Shown here: positions 1 through 7,523 of the stretch, piece after piece | How the letters are laid out: each line of letters begins with the position of its first letter | How positions within the stretch are numbered: position 1 is the first letter of the stretch | Source of the DNA: an uncultured Lachnospiraceae bacterium | GTDB taxonomy: Bacteria; Bacillota; Clostridia; Lachnospirales; Lachnospiraceae | Assembly (NCBI GenBank): GCA_947589125.1 | Contig: CANPZZ010000010.1 | Location: forward strand, 1 to 33,798 | Length of the DNA: 33,798 nt | Reading direction: 5' to 3' | The notes under the pieces: model-generated | What the model saw: only the letters and a program-made list of their open reading frames with translations | What the model was told of the DNA's origin: nothing | Database searches by the model: none | Position numbers and translations under genes: made by a program

Positions 1-1581
1 ACCCAGGTAATGGCGTCTGCCCTGGCTGCAGGTATGGTAGTCAGCATGGCCGGATGCGGCGGTAACGGCGGAGGCGCAGCGGAGACTACGGCGGCGCCCG
101 GCACCACGGCGGCTCCCGAGACCACAGCGGCTGCAGGCGGCTCCGAGGAGACCACAACGGCGGCTGAGACCACAGAGGCGGAACCGGAGGATCTGGGTTC
201 CTACACGGTGCGGACTGACGAGAACGGCAATGTCTATGATCTGGACGGCATGGAGGTCATTATCCGCGACTGGTACTGGACGGATTCCGAGCCGCAGAAT
301 GCGATGGACGAGGCGAGAGAGGAATATCTGGACTGGATCCAGGAGACCTATAACTTTACCGTGAAGAGACAGGCGATCAGCACCTGGGCTGACGTTCCCA
401 CGGATTTCGTAAACTATGCGACGGCCGGCGACGACACCAACTACATTTTCGTGCTTCGCGCGGGCGCCGAGTTTGTGGCGGCTATGGACGCAGATCTGAT
501 GTATGATCTGTCCACCCTGGACTGCCTGGACTTCTCCGAACCCAAGTGGGGGAGCAAGGTCCACGAGCTGTATACCAAGAACGGAAAGATCTACGGCATG
601 AGAGGCGAGGAGCCTGAGCCCCGCGGCGGTATGTTCTTTAATAAGAGACTCTTAAAGGAGGCCGGCATCGATCCGGAAGAGATCTATAACCTGCAGGAGA
701 ATATGGAGTGGACCTGGGATAAGTTCGAAGAGATCTGCGAGCAGATCTATGCCGATACCGATAACGACGGCGAGATCGACCGCTGGCCGATCATCACGGA
801 CAACACCCAGTTCAAGAACGAAGCGACCTGGTCCAACAACGCCAACTATGTCGGCATGAAGGACGGCAAGTATGTGAACGAACTGGAGAGCCAGCCGACT
901 CTGGACGCTCAGAACTGGGCTGAGAGAATTCTTAAGAAATACCGCAAGCCCGATCCGGCGGATGCTGCCTGGGATTACAGCTACACAGGCTTCATCAACG
1001 GCGAGGCGGTGTTCCTGGCAGACCAGGCTTACAACGCCGGCGCTTACGATCCGGAGAACAGCAGCCATAAGTTCTGCGCCATGGAAGACGACTTCGGCTT
1101 CGTCTGCTTCCCGATGGGACCGAACGCAACCGACTACACCAACATTTACGAGGACAACATCTACTCGATTCCCGGATGCTATGACGCGGACAGAGCCTGG
1201 AAGATCGCTTTCGTTTACGATCTGTATACGGAGCCGACGCCCGGATTCGAGGATGAGTCCAGCATGGTCAGCAGCTATTACAGCAACTTCCGTGATATGG
1301 AATCCGTGGATCTGACCATTGCCCGTATGGTAAAGAACGGCCGCGTGACCTATCACAGTCTGATCGGCGGCCTGGATCTGGGCAGCCAGTTCCTGTGGTC
1401 GATCAACGACAACAATACGCCGGCACAGCAGGCTGAGGCGATCCGCAATACCTGGAACGCTTACATTGCGAAGGCCAACGGCGATATCAGCCAGGAAGAG
1501 CTGGATGCGATGCTCGCTGCTGAGGCGGAAGAGACCGCCGCGGAAGGCGAAGCCGCAGAGGGCGAAGCTTCGGAGGGCTGA
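1..1581 (+). CDS. ABC sugar transporter solute-binding lipoprotein (5' truncated)
   Basis: The reading frame is open from base 1, so the true start lies outside the window. The ATG at 10 would give a signal peptide without its positively charged n-region. The visible part has the hydrophobic core of a lipoprotein signal peptide ending in a lipobox (SMAGC, Cys codon at 55-57). A Gly and Thr/Ala/Glu-rich linker of about 45 residues follows, then a body of about 450 residues that looks like a family 1 extracellular solute-binding protein (FFNKRLLKEAGID, ENMEWTWDKFEEIC, then Trp/Tyr-rich segments). Such proteins sit on the outer face of the membrane and deliver oligosaccharides to an ABC importer. 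No permease genes are in view, so they would be upstream. The C-terminus runs into an Ala/Glu/Gly repeat tail that ends at a UGA. The family call is by motif and composition; the substrate is unknown, although the downstream hydrolases suggest xylo-oligosaccharides. Confidence 0.85.
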   Translation, partial: TQVMASALAAGMVVSMAGCGGNGGGAAETTAAPGTTAAPETTAAAGGSEETTTAAETTEAEPEDLGSYTVRTDENGNVYDLDGMEVIIRDWYWTDSEPQNAMDEAREEYLDWIQETYNFTVKRQAISTWADVPTDFVNYATAGDDTNYIFVLRAGAEFVAAMDADLMYDLSTLDCLDFSEPKWGSKVHELYTKNGKIYGMRGEEPEPRGGMFFNKRLLKEAGIDPEEIYNLQENMEWTWDKFEEICEQIYADTDNDGEIDRWPIITDNTQFKNEATWSNNANYVGMKDGKYVNELESQPTLDAQNWAERILKKYRKPDPADAAWDYSYTGFINGEAVFLADQAYNAGAYDPENSSHKFCAMEDDFGFVCFPMGPNATDYTNIYEDNIYSIPGCYDADRAWKIAFVYDLYTEPTPGFEDESSMVSSYYSNFRDMESVDLTIARMVKNGRVTYHSLIGGLDLGSQFLWSINDNNTPAQQAEAIRNTWNAYIAKANGDISQEELDAMLAAEAEETAAEGEAAEGEASEG

Positions 1582-1698
1582 GTTTCGGGAAATCAAGCTT
1601 CGGAAGGCTGGGTTTCGGAAGATCAAGCTTCGGAAGCCAAGTTTTCGGCAGGCTGAGTTTCAGAAGCTCAGGTTTCGGAAGACCAAGCGGCAAATTAA
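1546..1698 (+). repeat. Degenerate ~30-bp repeat array at and beyond the 3' end of the solute-binding gene
   Basis: The last codons of the binding protein and the following ~115 bases are copies of a unit of about 30 bp containing GTTTCGGAA and CAAGCTTCGGAA. Read in the gene's own frame past the UGA at 1579-1581, the array keeps the same peptide theme (VSGNQASEG, VSEDQASE, VSEAQVSEDQ). It passes a second UGA at 1654-1656 and stops at TAA 1696-1698. Two adjacent units differ at the stop by one base (GGCTGA versus GGCTGG). The array therefore looks like a once-coding low-complexity tail. Confidence 0.7.
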
Positions 1699-1787
1699 GA
1701 CTCAGCTGCAGGAAACCGTATTTTCTGAAGCTGACCGTATGAACAGGATAAGCAGTCTGGCATGACAGAATAAGCTTATAGCGGAGA

Positions 1788-1818
1788 AAGGGCGGTGCTA
1801 TCTGACCGCCCTTCCTCT
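1788..1818 (+). terminator. Intrinsic terminator after the solute-binding gene
   Basis: A perfect 9-bp stem, AAGGGCGGT at 1788-1796 and ACCGCCCTT at 1805-1813, with an 8-nt loop, is followed by a pyrimidine-rich CCTCT tract. The U-run is weak, but the hairpin is strong and placed where the upstream transcription unit should end. The rest of the 1582-1997 gap holds the repeat array before it and a promoter after it. I see no gene there. Confidence 0.6.
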
Positions 1819-1902
1819 GCAATTACCGCAAAATCCCGGGCGCCGTGAAACGCGGCCGCGGTTTTCCGGGCATGCAGCCGCGCCTGCCGATGTAAAGATA
1901 CA

Positions 1903-1931
1903 TAGACAGGTGCCGGAAATACTGATATGAT
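1903..1931 (+). promoter_or_regulatory. Probable sigma-A promoter for the paralogue pair
   Basis: TAGACA (1903-1908), a 17-bp spacer and TATGAT (1926-1931) each differ from consensus by one base. The promoter lies about 65 bases upstream of the ATG at 1998 and downstream of the terminator at 1788-1818. Confidence 0.5.
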
Positions 1932-1997
1932 GAAGAAGGACAGTGAGATTGCCGGATGTGCGGACCGCGCGGAAGGCATGACAGGAGGAGGCAGTTT

Positions 1998-2957
1998 ATG
2001 GAAAATACAGCCAGATTTCATCTTCCGGGGCTGCGGTATAATTTTCCGCTGAATATGATGACCCTGGATATGATGAAGAAGTTCCCGGAGTATTTCCGGG
2101 AAGGCGTGGAGATCGCGTCCTTTTTCGGGGAATTTCCCACGTCCCTGTGGGGAGGCGGGCGCTTCTGCTATGACGACCAGTGCGACGGGAATTTCATTCG
2201 AAGCGTGGTGAAGACCATTAATTCCCACGGGATCCCGATTCGCTATACTTTTACCAATCCGTCGCTGACGGAGCGGGATATGTCGGATCCGTACTGCAAT
2301 TTCTGCATGCGGGTGGCCGACAATGACAAAAACCAGGTGCTGGTAGTATCCCCGCTCCTGGAGGACTACATCCGGAAGAGATATCCGGGCTTTAAGATCA
2401 ACAGTTCTACCTGTAAGGAGATAAGGGACATTGACGCCCTGAATGAAGAACTTTCAAAGGATTACTATCTGGTAGTCCTGGACTACAATTTGAACAACCA
2501 TTTTGAACTTCTTGAAAAGATCACCCGCAAGGACAAATGCGAGCTTCTGGTGAATTCCTGCTGTATCCCCAACTGTCCCAGGCGGGGGATGCATTACAGC
2601 ACGATCGGCCGGGAGAACCGCATTACCCTCTTAAACCGAAAGAATCCCCCGGACAGGCAGATGCCGGTTCCTGGCTGGAGCTGCGAATACGGGGAGAAAA
2701 ATAATATCTATACGATTCAGAAATACAGTACCTTCATCTCTCCGGAGGCCATCTGGGAGAAATACATTCCCATGGGCTTCCATGAGTTCAAGATCGAGGG
2801 GCGGACGGCAAACCTGTTCCAGCTTATTGACACCTACTGTCTCTATCTGATGAAGCCGGAACGGCGGGACGAGGGGCGGCTGGAACTGATCAGCAACCTG
2901 CAGAGCAGCAAGGTGATCACGGTGGGGCGGCCCAGAAAGGCGATGTGGAACGGATGA
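1998..2957 (+). CDS. Uncharacterised Cys-containing protein, possibly U32-like barrel (paralogue 1)
   Basis: I chose the ATG at 1998 over the ORF-track start because AGGAGGAG at 1983-1990 sits correctly in front of it. The product is 319 aa, with no signal peptide or membrane segment. The alternating pattern of hydrophobic strands (QVLVVSPLLEDYI, KINSSTCKEI, YYLVVLDYNLN, CELLVNSCCIPNC) resembles the strand/helix rhythm of peptidase U32-type TIM barrels, and in particular the 'YPGFKI.SST' segment recalls the 'YP..I.AST' strand of that family. This is a weak resemblance. Notable Cys sites are DPYCNFC and CCIPNCPRRGMHY, which could bind a metal or an Fe-S cluster. It shares length, order of motifs and LSKDY(Y/F)LVVLDY with the next gene, which it overlaps, so the two are a translationally coupled tandem duplication. 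Function unknown. Confidence 0.8.
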   Translation: MENTARFHLPGLRYNFPLNMMTLDMMKKFPEYFREGVEIASFFGEFPTSLWGGGRFCYDDQCDGNFIRSVVKTINSHGIPIRYTFTNPSLTERDMSDPYCNFCMRVADNDKNQVLVVSPLLEDYIRKRYPGFKINSSTCKEIRDIDALNEELSKDYYLVVLDYNLNNHFELLEKITRKDKCELLVNSCCIPNCPRRGMHYSTIGRENRITLLNRKNPPDRQMPVPGWSCEYGEKNNIYTIQKYSTFISPEAIWEKYIPMGFHEFKIEGRTANLFQLIDTYCLYLMKPERRDEGRLELISNLQSSKVITVGRPRKAMWNG

Positions 2958-3973
2958 TGACGAGAGAAATATACTGGCACCTGCCGGGATTCTGCTATTT
3001 CCGGCTGCTGAATCAGGTGCTTTTGAATCTGATGAAAGACTATCCGGAGCGGTTCCGCAGCGGCTATAAGATCGGTTCCGTCTACGGCACATTTCCGGGC
3101 GCCATCTGGAACGGCGGCCGGGCTGTGTTCGGTACGGCCACGAAGACCGATATAAAGAAAATCCTGCAGATCTATAACAGCAGGGGCGTTCCGGTGCGCT
3201 TCACCTGGACCAATTCCCTGCTGACGGAAAAGCATGTGAACGATACCTACTGCAATCTGATCATGCAGCTGGCGGACAACGGAATGAACCAGGTGCTGGC
3301 CAACACCCAGGTCCTGGAGGCCTATGTCCGCCGGGAGTATCCCGGATTTAAGATCATTTCTTCCACCACCAAGCGGATGCTGGATCCGGAGACACTGAAA
3401 AATGAACTTTCGAAGGACTATTTTCTGGTGGTGCTGGATTACGATCTGAACCACAATGAGGAAGTGCTGAACATGATCGAGCCTTACGCTGGCAAGGTGG
3501 AGATCCTGGTGGATGAGATCTGCCAGCCGGGATGCAGGATGCGGGCCGACCATTACCGGGAGGAATCCCGGATGCAGCTGGAATTTGATAAGGAATCGGC
3601 GTTTCGGTGTCCGAACCGCATCCAGGAGAGCCGGTCATTCGCGGAATGCCAGAAGCGGGCCGGGTTTATCGGGAAGGATGAGATCGAATCCTACGCGGAG
3701 AGAGGCTTTGTGAATTTCAAGCTGGTGGGCAGGGGCCTGCCGGAGGAACTGGTGAAGGAATCCTATCTGTATTATCTGGTGAAGGATGAGGAGAGGGATT
3801 TTATCCGCGGGAAGATAGAAAGGACCCTGGCGGATCTGCGGGGAGCGGCCGCCGGAGGAGTTCCGGGAGGAGCTGTCCCTATGGGCCGGCCTGTCGGCGG
3901 AAGACCGGCGGGCGGACCGATGGGAGGAAGGCCGTTTCCGGGACATATGCCGAAGGGCGGGAAGAAGAGATAG
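2954..3973 (+). CDS. Uncharacterised Cys-containing protein, possibly U32-like barrel (paralogue 2)
   Basis: The ORF track starts at a GTG (2945), but an ATGA overlap (ATG 2954-2956, upstream TGA 2955-2957) or the next ATG at 2957 matches the distance to the conserved HLPG motif in the paralogue, so I prefer about 2954. The product is about 339 aa. It shares the HLPG, YCN, YPGFKI, SKDYFLVVLDYDLN and C(Q)PGC...DHY positions with its neighbour. It has lost one Cys of the first site (YCNLIM versus YCNFCM) and ends in a Gly/Pro/Arg-rich tail of about 45 residues (GGRPAGGPMGGRPFPGH) absent from paralogue 1. It is co-transcribed with the preceding gene. A partner role, for example as a heteromeric pair, is possible but unproven. 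Confidence 0.8.
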   Translation: MMTREIYWHLPGFCYFRLLNQVLLNLMKDYPERFRSGYKIGSVYGTFPGAIWNGGRAVFGTATKTDIKKILQIYNSRGVPVRFTWTNSLLTEKHVNDTYCNLIMQLADNGMNQVLANTQVLEAYVRREYPGFKIISSTTKRMLDPETLKNELSKDYFLVVLDYDLNHNEEVLNMIEPYAGKVEILVDEICQPGCRMRADHYREESRMQLEFDKESAFRCPNRIQESRSFAECQKRAGFIGKDEIESYAERGFVNFKLVGRGLPEELVKESYLYYLVKDEERDFIRGKIERTLADLRGAAAGGVPGGAVPMGRPVGGRPAGGPMGGRPFPGHMPKGGKKR

Positions 3974-4166
3974 CTGTGCCAAGCCGGAAACAGCGGCTTG
4001 AATGATAGCTATGGTATGGAAGAAAAACTGATAGTCAGGCATAGGCAGGAGAAAGTGGCGGATAGCTGCGGACAGAAGAAAACCGGCTGGTGGATGTGAA
4101 TAGAAATAGAGCTTGCGGATCGAATCGGTGCAGAAGACGAATATAAGGAGTCAGGCAGGAGTGGAC

Positions 4167-5345
4167 ATGATAAAGCAGCTGAAAAGCAAAAGAGACTTTG
4201 CGGAGAGTCGTCATAAGACGGCTCTGCGAGTGCTTCAGCGGCACACATCCGCCTTCCTGGCTGCTTTATTTCTGGCCGTATTGACCGTCCAGGCGGCGCT
4301 TCTGTCCGGCTGCGCGTCGGAGCAGGAGCCGGAAGAACTGATCGTGGTAGACCAGACGGAGGCGGAAAGCGTCTATACGCTGGCAATTGCGGAGCGGGGA
4401 GATGTGATCAAGACCCGCGACGTCTCCTGTTCCTATAAGCAGCTTGAGGAGCAGGATGTCAGCTTCGCGGTCAGCGGGAAACGGGTCTCGGAGGTCTGCG
4501 TATCCCTGGACGATGTGGTCGAGAAGGGCCAGGTTCTGGCCCGGCTGGGTGATAACGGCGCCAGCGACCGGATCGAAGAGTTGGAATATCAGATCGCCAG
4601 AAACCGTCTGCTTCTTGCCCACAGCCGTGAAAATGAGCAGGGTGAGATCGAAGCGATCCGGCTGCAGTACGAGTACCGCTCCGGTCGCACGGAGGCAGAA
4701 GCGCAGGCGGCGAACGAGTCGATGGAAGCTGTCCGGCAAAGGTACGGCTATGAGCAGGAAGATCTGGCGGACGCGATCTCGCTGGACAGTCTGGAACTGG
4801 AGAGTCTGAAGAAAGAGACGGCGGACAGCCAGATCTATGCCGAAATTGACGGCACGGTGTCGTGGATCGCCCCGAATCTGGAAGGCTCGACTTCCGTGAA
4901 AGATACGCCGGTCATACGGATCGTGGACGGCTCCGAATGCCTGTTCACAGTGTCGGACATGGCGCAGGCGGACATTTTCCATGAAGGCGAGCCGGTGGAT
5001 CTGCGGATCAGCGTCGGCCCGGCCAGAGGCGATTACAAGCTCCTGCCGTGGCAGATGGACACCTGGGAGAGCGAAGGACGGCTTGTGTTCACCTTTGCTG
5101 AGGAATACGGGGTTACGGTAGAAATGGGCACGTCGGGAACCATTACCGCAGTCACGGATAAACGGGAGGACGTGCTGCATGTGCCGCCGCGGGCAGTGCA
5201 TACGGCAGACGGGAAGTCCTTTGTGTATTGTCTGGGCGAGGACGGAATGCGGGAGATTCGCTGGGTGGAGACAGGTCTGCACGGCGACGACAGTATTGAG
5301 ATTATATCCGGGCTTGCGGAGGGAGAGACAGTCATTTTGCGATGA
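4167..5345 (+). CDS. HlyD/RND-type periplasmic-adaptor-like lipoprotein
   Basis: I chose the ATG at 4167 because AGGAG at 4157-4161 precedes it by five bases; the ORF track starts earlier. The 392-aa product has a long basic n-region, a hydrophobic core and the lipobox LLSGC (Cys49), so it should be anchored to the outer face of the membrane. The body follows the membrane-fusion-protein order: a first lipoyl-like half (VEKGQVLARLGD), a charged helical hairpin (about 145-225), a second half (DGTVSWIAPNLEG), a beta-barrel region, and a C-terminal membrane-proximal region (VPPRAVHTADGKSFVYCL...GLAEGETVIL). Members of this family connect an inner-membrane ABC or RND pump to an exit path. In a Gram-positive cell they usually cap MacB/YknZ-like ABC permeases. 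It is the first gene of a five-gene set (adaptor, double adaptor, permease, two ATPases), with 42 bases to the next gene. Confidence 0.85.
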   Translation: MIKQLKSKRDFAESRHKTALRVLQRHTSAFLAALFLAVLTVQAALLSGCASEQEPEELIVVDQTEAESVYTLAIAERGDVIKTRDVSCSYKQLEEQDVSFAVSGKRVSEVCVSLDDVVEKGQVLARLGDNGASDRIEELEYQIARNRLLLAHSRENEQGEIEAIRLQYEYRSGRTEAEAQAANESMEAVRQRYGYEQEDLADAISLDSLELESLKKETADSQIYAEIDGTVSWIAPNLEGSTSVKDTPVIRIVDGSECLFTVSDMAQADIFHEGEPVDLRISVGPARGDYKLLPWQMDTWESEGRLVFTFAEEYGVTVEMGTSGTITAVTDKREDVLHVPPRAVHTADGKSFVYCLGEDGMREIRWVETGLHGDDSIEIISGLAEGETVILR

Positions 5346-5387
5346 CAGAACCGGAAAGAGTTTTGGGGTAAGGAAGGTTATAGATCG

Positions 5388-7523
5388 ATGACGGAGAGAC
5401 GGAACGGAAGAGAAAAGTTCACAGGGAAATATCCGCGCCGCCCGGCATCGGCGATGCTGGCGCTGTGCGTATTTCTGTGCGCGTGTCTGGAACTTGCGGG
5501 CTGCGGCGCGGCGTCGCCTGACAGCGCGGAAGTTTTCGGACATTCCGATCTGTACTCCGGGCAGAAGACGGAGGATCAGGCGGGAATCGAACTGATCGAG
5601 CCGGTACAGCTGACACAGACCTGGGAGGCGGCAGCATATCGGAACCTCTACGATTCGCAGATCTTTGCGGCGGCCGTGGTTCCGGAGGTGACGGAATATG
5701 CGTTTCCGATTGGCGGTACGCTGGAGGAGTTCGGCGCTTATCCGGGGGATACGGTGGAGGAAGGAAGTCTGCTTGCGGAACTGAACCGGGAGCAGATCGA
5801 CCAGTCTGTCGAGGATCGGGAAGAGAAGATCCGGGCGATGGAAGAGGAATTTGCGGACTACCGGGAAGATATGCTGGAGAAGATCGCGGAGGCGGACGCG
5901 GAAGCCGCGAGACCTCAAGAAACTGCCGACGGCGACTACCAGATCCGCATCCAGCAGAACGACACTCTTCGCCGCCAGCTGACCCAGCGGACGCAGCTCT
6001 ATGAGCTGGACCACGCCTATCAGCTGGATCAGCTGGAGAAGCGAAAAGACCAGCAGGAACAGTATGTGCTTAAGTCTTCCATGGCCGGAGACGTGGTGGC
6101 GTACGGAATGATGACAGGCGGCGACTGGATCGGCGCGGAGCGCAATGTCATTGCCGTAGGCGACCTGTCCCGGAAATATCTGAAATGCGAATACATTTCC
6201 CAGACCGTCCTGAATGGGGCGGATGAGGTCTACGCGGTGATCCGCGGCAAACGCCGTGAGATCCGCAATATCCCGCTGGGCGCGGGGGAGTACACACGCC
6301 TGACCAATCTGGGCGAGACGGTTTACTCCACGTTTGAGATCGAGGACGACGGCGATGTGGCCGTGGGCGATTTCGCGGTCGTCGTAGTCATCGAAGACTG
6401 CCGCCGCGAGGTCCTTGCGGTTCCGGCAAATGCGGTCAGCCGCAGCGGGCTGCAGCAGTATGTCTATGTGAAGGACGGGGAGAACTCGGTGAAAACCCCT
6501 GTGACCATCGGCATGAGCGACGACGTCTATACGGAGATCCGTTCGGGGCTTGCGGAAGGGGATCAGGTACTCGTAAAGAATGCGGGCCTTATCACGTCCG
6601 GCAACGAGCAGACGACGGTAATGCGGGGGGATTTCGCCGCGGATTTCACCGGCAGCGGAGTATTTTATTATCCGTGTACCTACCGCGTGACGGATCCGGT
6701 CAGCCACGGGACGGTCTATTTCCAGAGCTACGAGGTGACTAAGTATCAGCCGGTAAAGAAAGGCGACGTGATCGCCACGGTGCGGGTCGAGAAGGATGAG
6801 GTGGCCTTAAAGCGCAGCGAGACGAAGCTGAAGCGCCTGGAAGAGCGCTTAGACGACCTGATCCGCAGCGGAGAGAAGGACGAGGATATTCTCGCGGCCC
6901 GGCGGGAGGAGATCGCCGGTGTGAAGGATGAGATCGCCTCGATGAATGAGGATTTTGATACGGAAGCGATCGTGGCGACTCACGACGGGATCGTGACGGA
7001 ACTGGCGGAACATCAGAAGGAAGATCTGCTGCGGACAGATGAACTGATGGCGGTCATCGCCCGGCAGGACAACTGCTATGTGATCGTGGAGAATAAGGGC
7101 CAGTTTCTGAACTATGGCAATAAACTGACGGTCACCTATGAAAGCCGCAATGGCGGGGAGTTAAGCGCCGAGGGCGTTGTGGCAAATGTGTCCGCGTCTG
7201 CATTAAGCGGCGCGCTTGCCTCGGACTATGCGCTTCTGCGTGTGCCGGAGGAGGCGGTCAGCGAGATGGCGGCCGCCGCCGAAAACGATTCGGAGTGGAA
7301 TATCCAGATGCGGTTCACGGTGGAGGGATCCGCCAGGCAGATGGAAGATGTGCTTCTTGTTCCCAAGTCTGCGGTCACGAGCCAGCGTGGACAGAACTAT
7401 GTGACGGTGATCGATGAAAACGGACAGAAAAAGGCAGTCAGCTTCGTAGCGGGCGGCAGCGATTCCCGGTATTACTGGGTGGCGGAAGGCCTGACGGAAG
7501 GGATGGTGCTATGCTTAAAGTAA
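5388..7523 (+). CDS. Double HlyD-like adaptor lipoprotein (two adaptor modules fused)
   Basis: The 711-aa product has a basic n-region, a hydrophobic segment and the lipobox LELAGC (Cys39). It contains two successive adaptor modules, each with its own coiled-coil and beta-rich parts. Module 1 runs from about 90 to 400: FPIGGTLEEFGAYPGDTVEEG, a helical hairpin rich in Glu/Lys/Gln, SSMAGDVVAYG, then VPANAVSRSGLQQYVYV and GLAEGDQVLVKN. Module 2 runs from about 425 to 711: YQPVKKGDVIATV, the hairpin KRLEERLDDLIRSGEKDED, THDGIVTELAEH, then VPKSAVTSQRGQNYVTV and GLTEGMVLCLK. Typical adaptors have one module of 350-450 aa, so this is an internal duplication or fusion. Its 3' end overlaps the permease start by 13 bases, suggesting translational coupling. 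It would act outside the membrane beside the FtsX-type permease. Confidence 0.85.
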   Translation: MTERRNGREKFTGKYPRRPASAMLALCVFLCACLELAGCGAASPDSAEVFGHSDLYSGQKTEDQAGIELIEPVQLTQTWEAAAYRNLYDSQIFAAAVVPEVTEYAFPIGGTLEEFGAYPGDTVEEGSLLAELNREQIDQSVEDREEKIRAMEEEFADYREDMLEKIAEADAEAARPQETADGDYQIRIQQNDTLRRQLTQRTQLYELDHAYQLDQLEKRKDQQEQYVLKSSMAGDVVAYGMMTGGDWIGAERNVIAVGDLSRKYLKCEYISQTVLNGADEVYAVIRGKRREIRNIPLGAGEYTRLTNLGETVYSTFEIEDDGDVAVGDFAVVVVIEDCRREVLAVPANAVSRSGLQQYVYVKDGENSVKTPVTIGMSDDVYTEIRSGLAEGDQVLVKNAGLITSGNEQTTVMRGDFAADFTGSGVFYYPCTYRVTDPVSHGTVYFQSYEVTKYQPVKKGDVIATVRVEKDEVALKRSETKLKRLEERLDDLIRSGEKDEDILAARREEIAGVKDEIASMNEDFDTEAIVATHDGIVTELAEHQKEDLLRTDELMAVIARQDNCYVIVENKGQFLNYGNKLTVTYESRNGGELSAEGVVANVSASALSGALASDYALLRVPEEAVSEMAAAAENDSEWNIQMRFTVEGSARQMEDVLLVPKSAVTSQRGQNYVTVIDENGQKKAVSFVAGGSDSRYYWVAEGLTEGMVLCLK

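Noticed and set aside
3980-4000. 7-bp hairpin CAAGCCG/CGGCTTG after the paralogue pair
   Set aside because: No T-tract follows, so I do not call it a terminator. Transcription may run on into the export cassette.
4266-6707. 813-aa minus-strand ORF opposite the adaptor genes
   Set aside because: It runs antisense across two well-supported lipoprotein genes, is very rich in Arg/His/Leu/Asp as expected of a GC-rich shadow frame, and has no recognisable motif.
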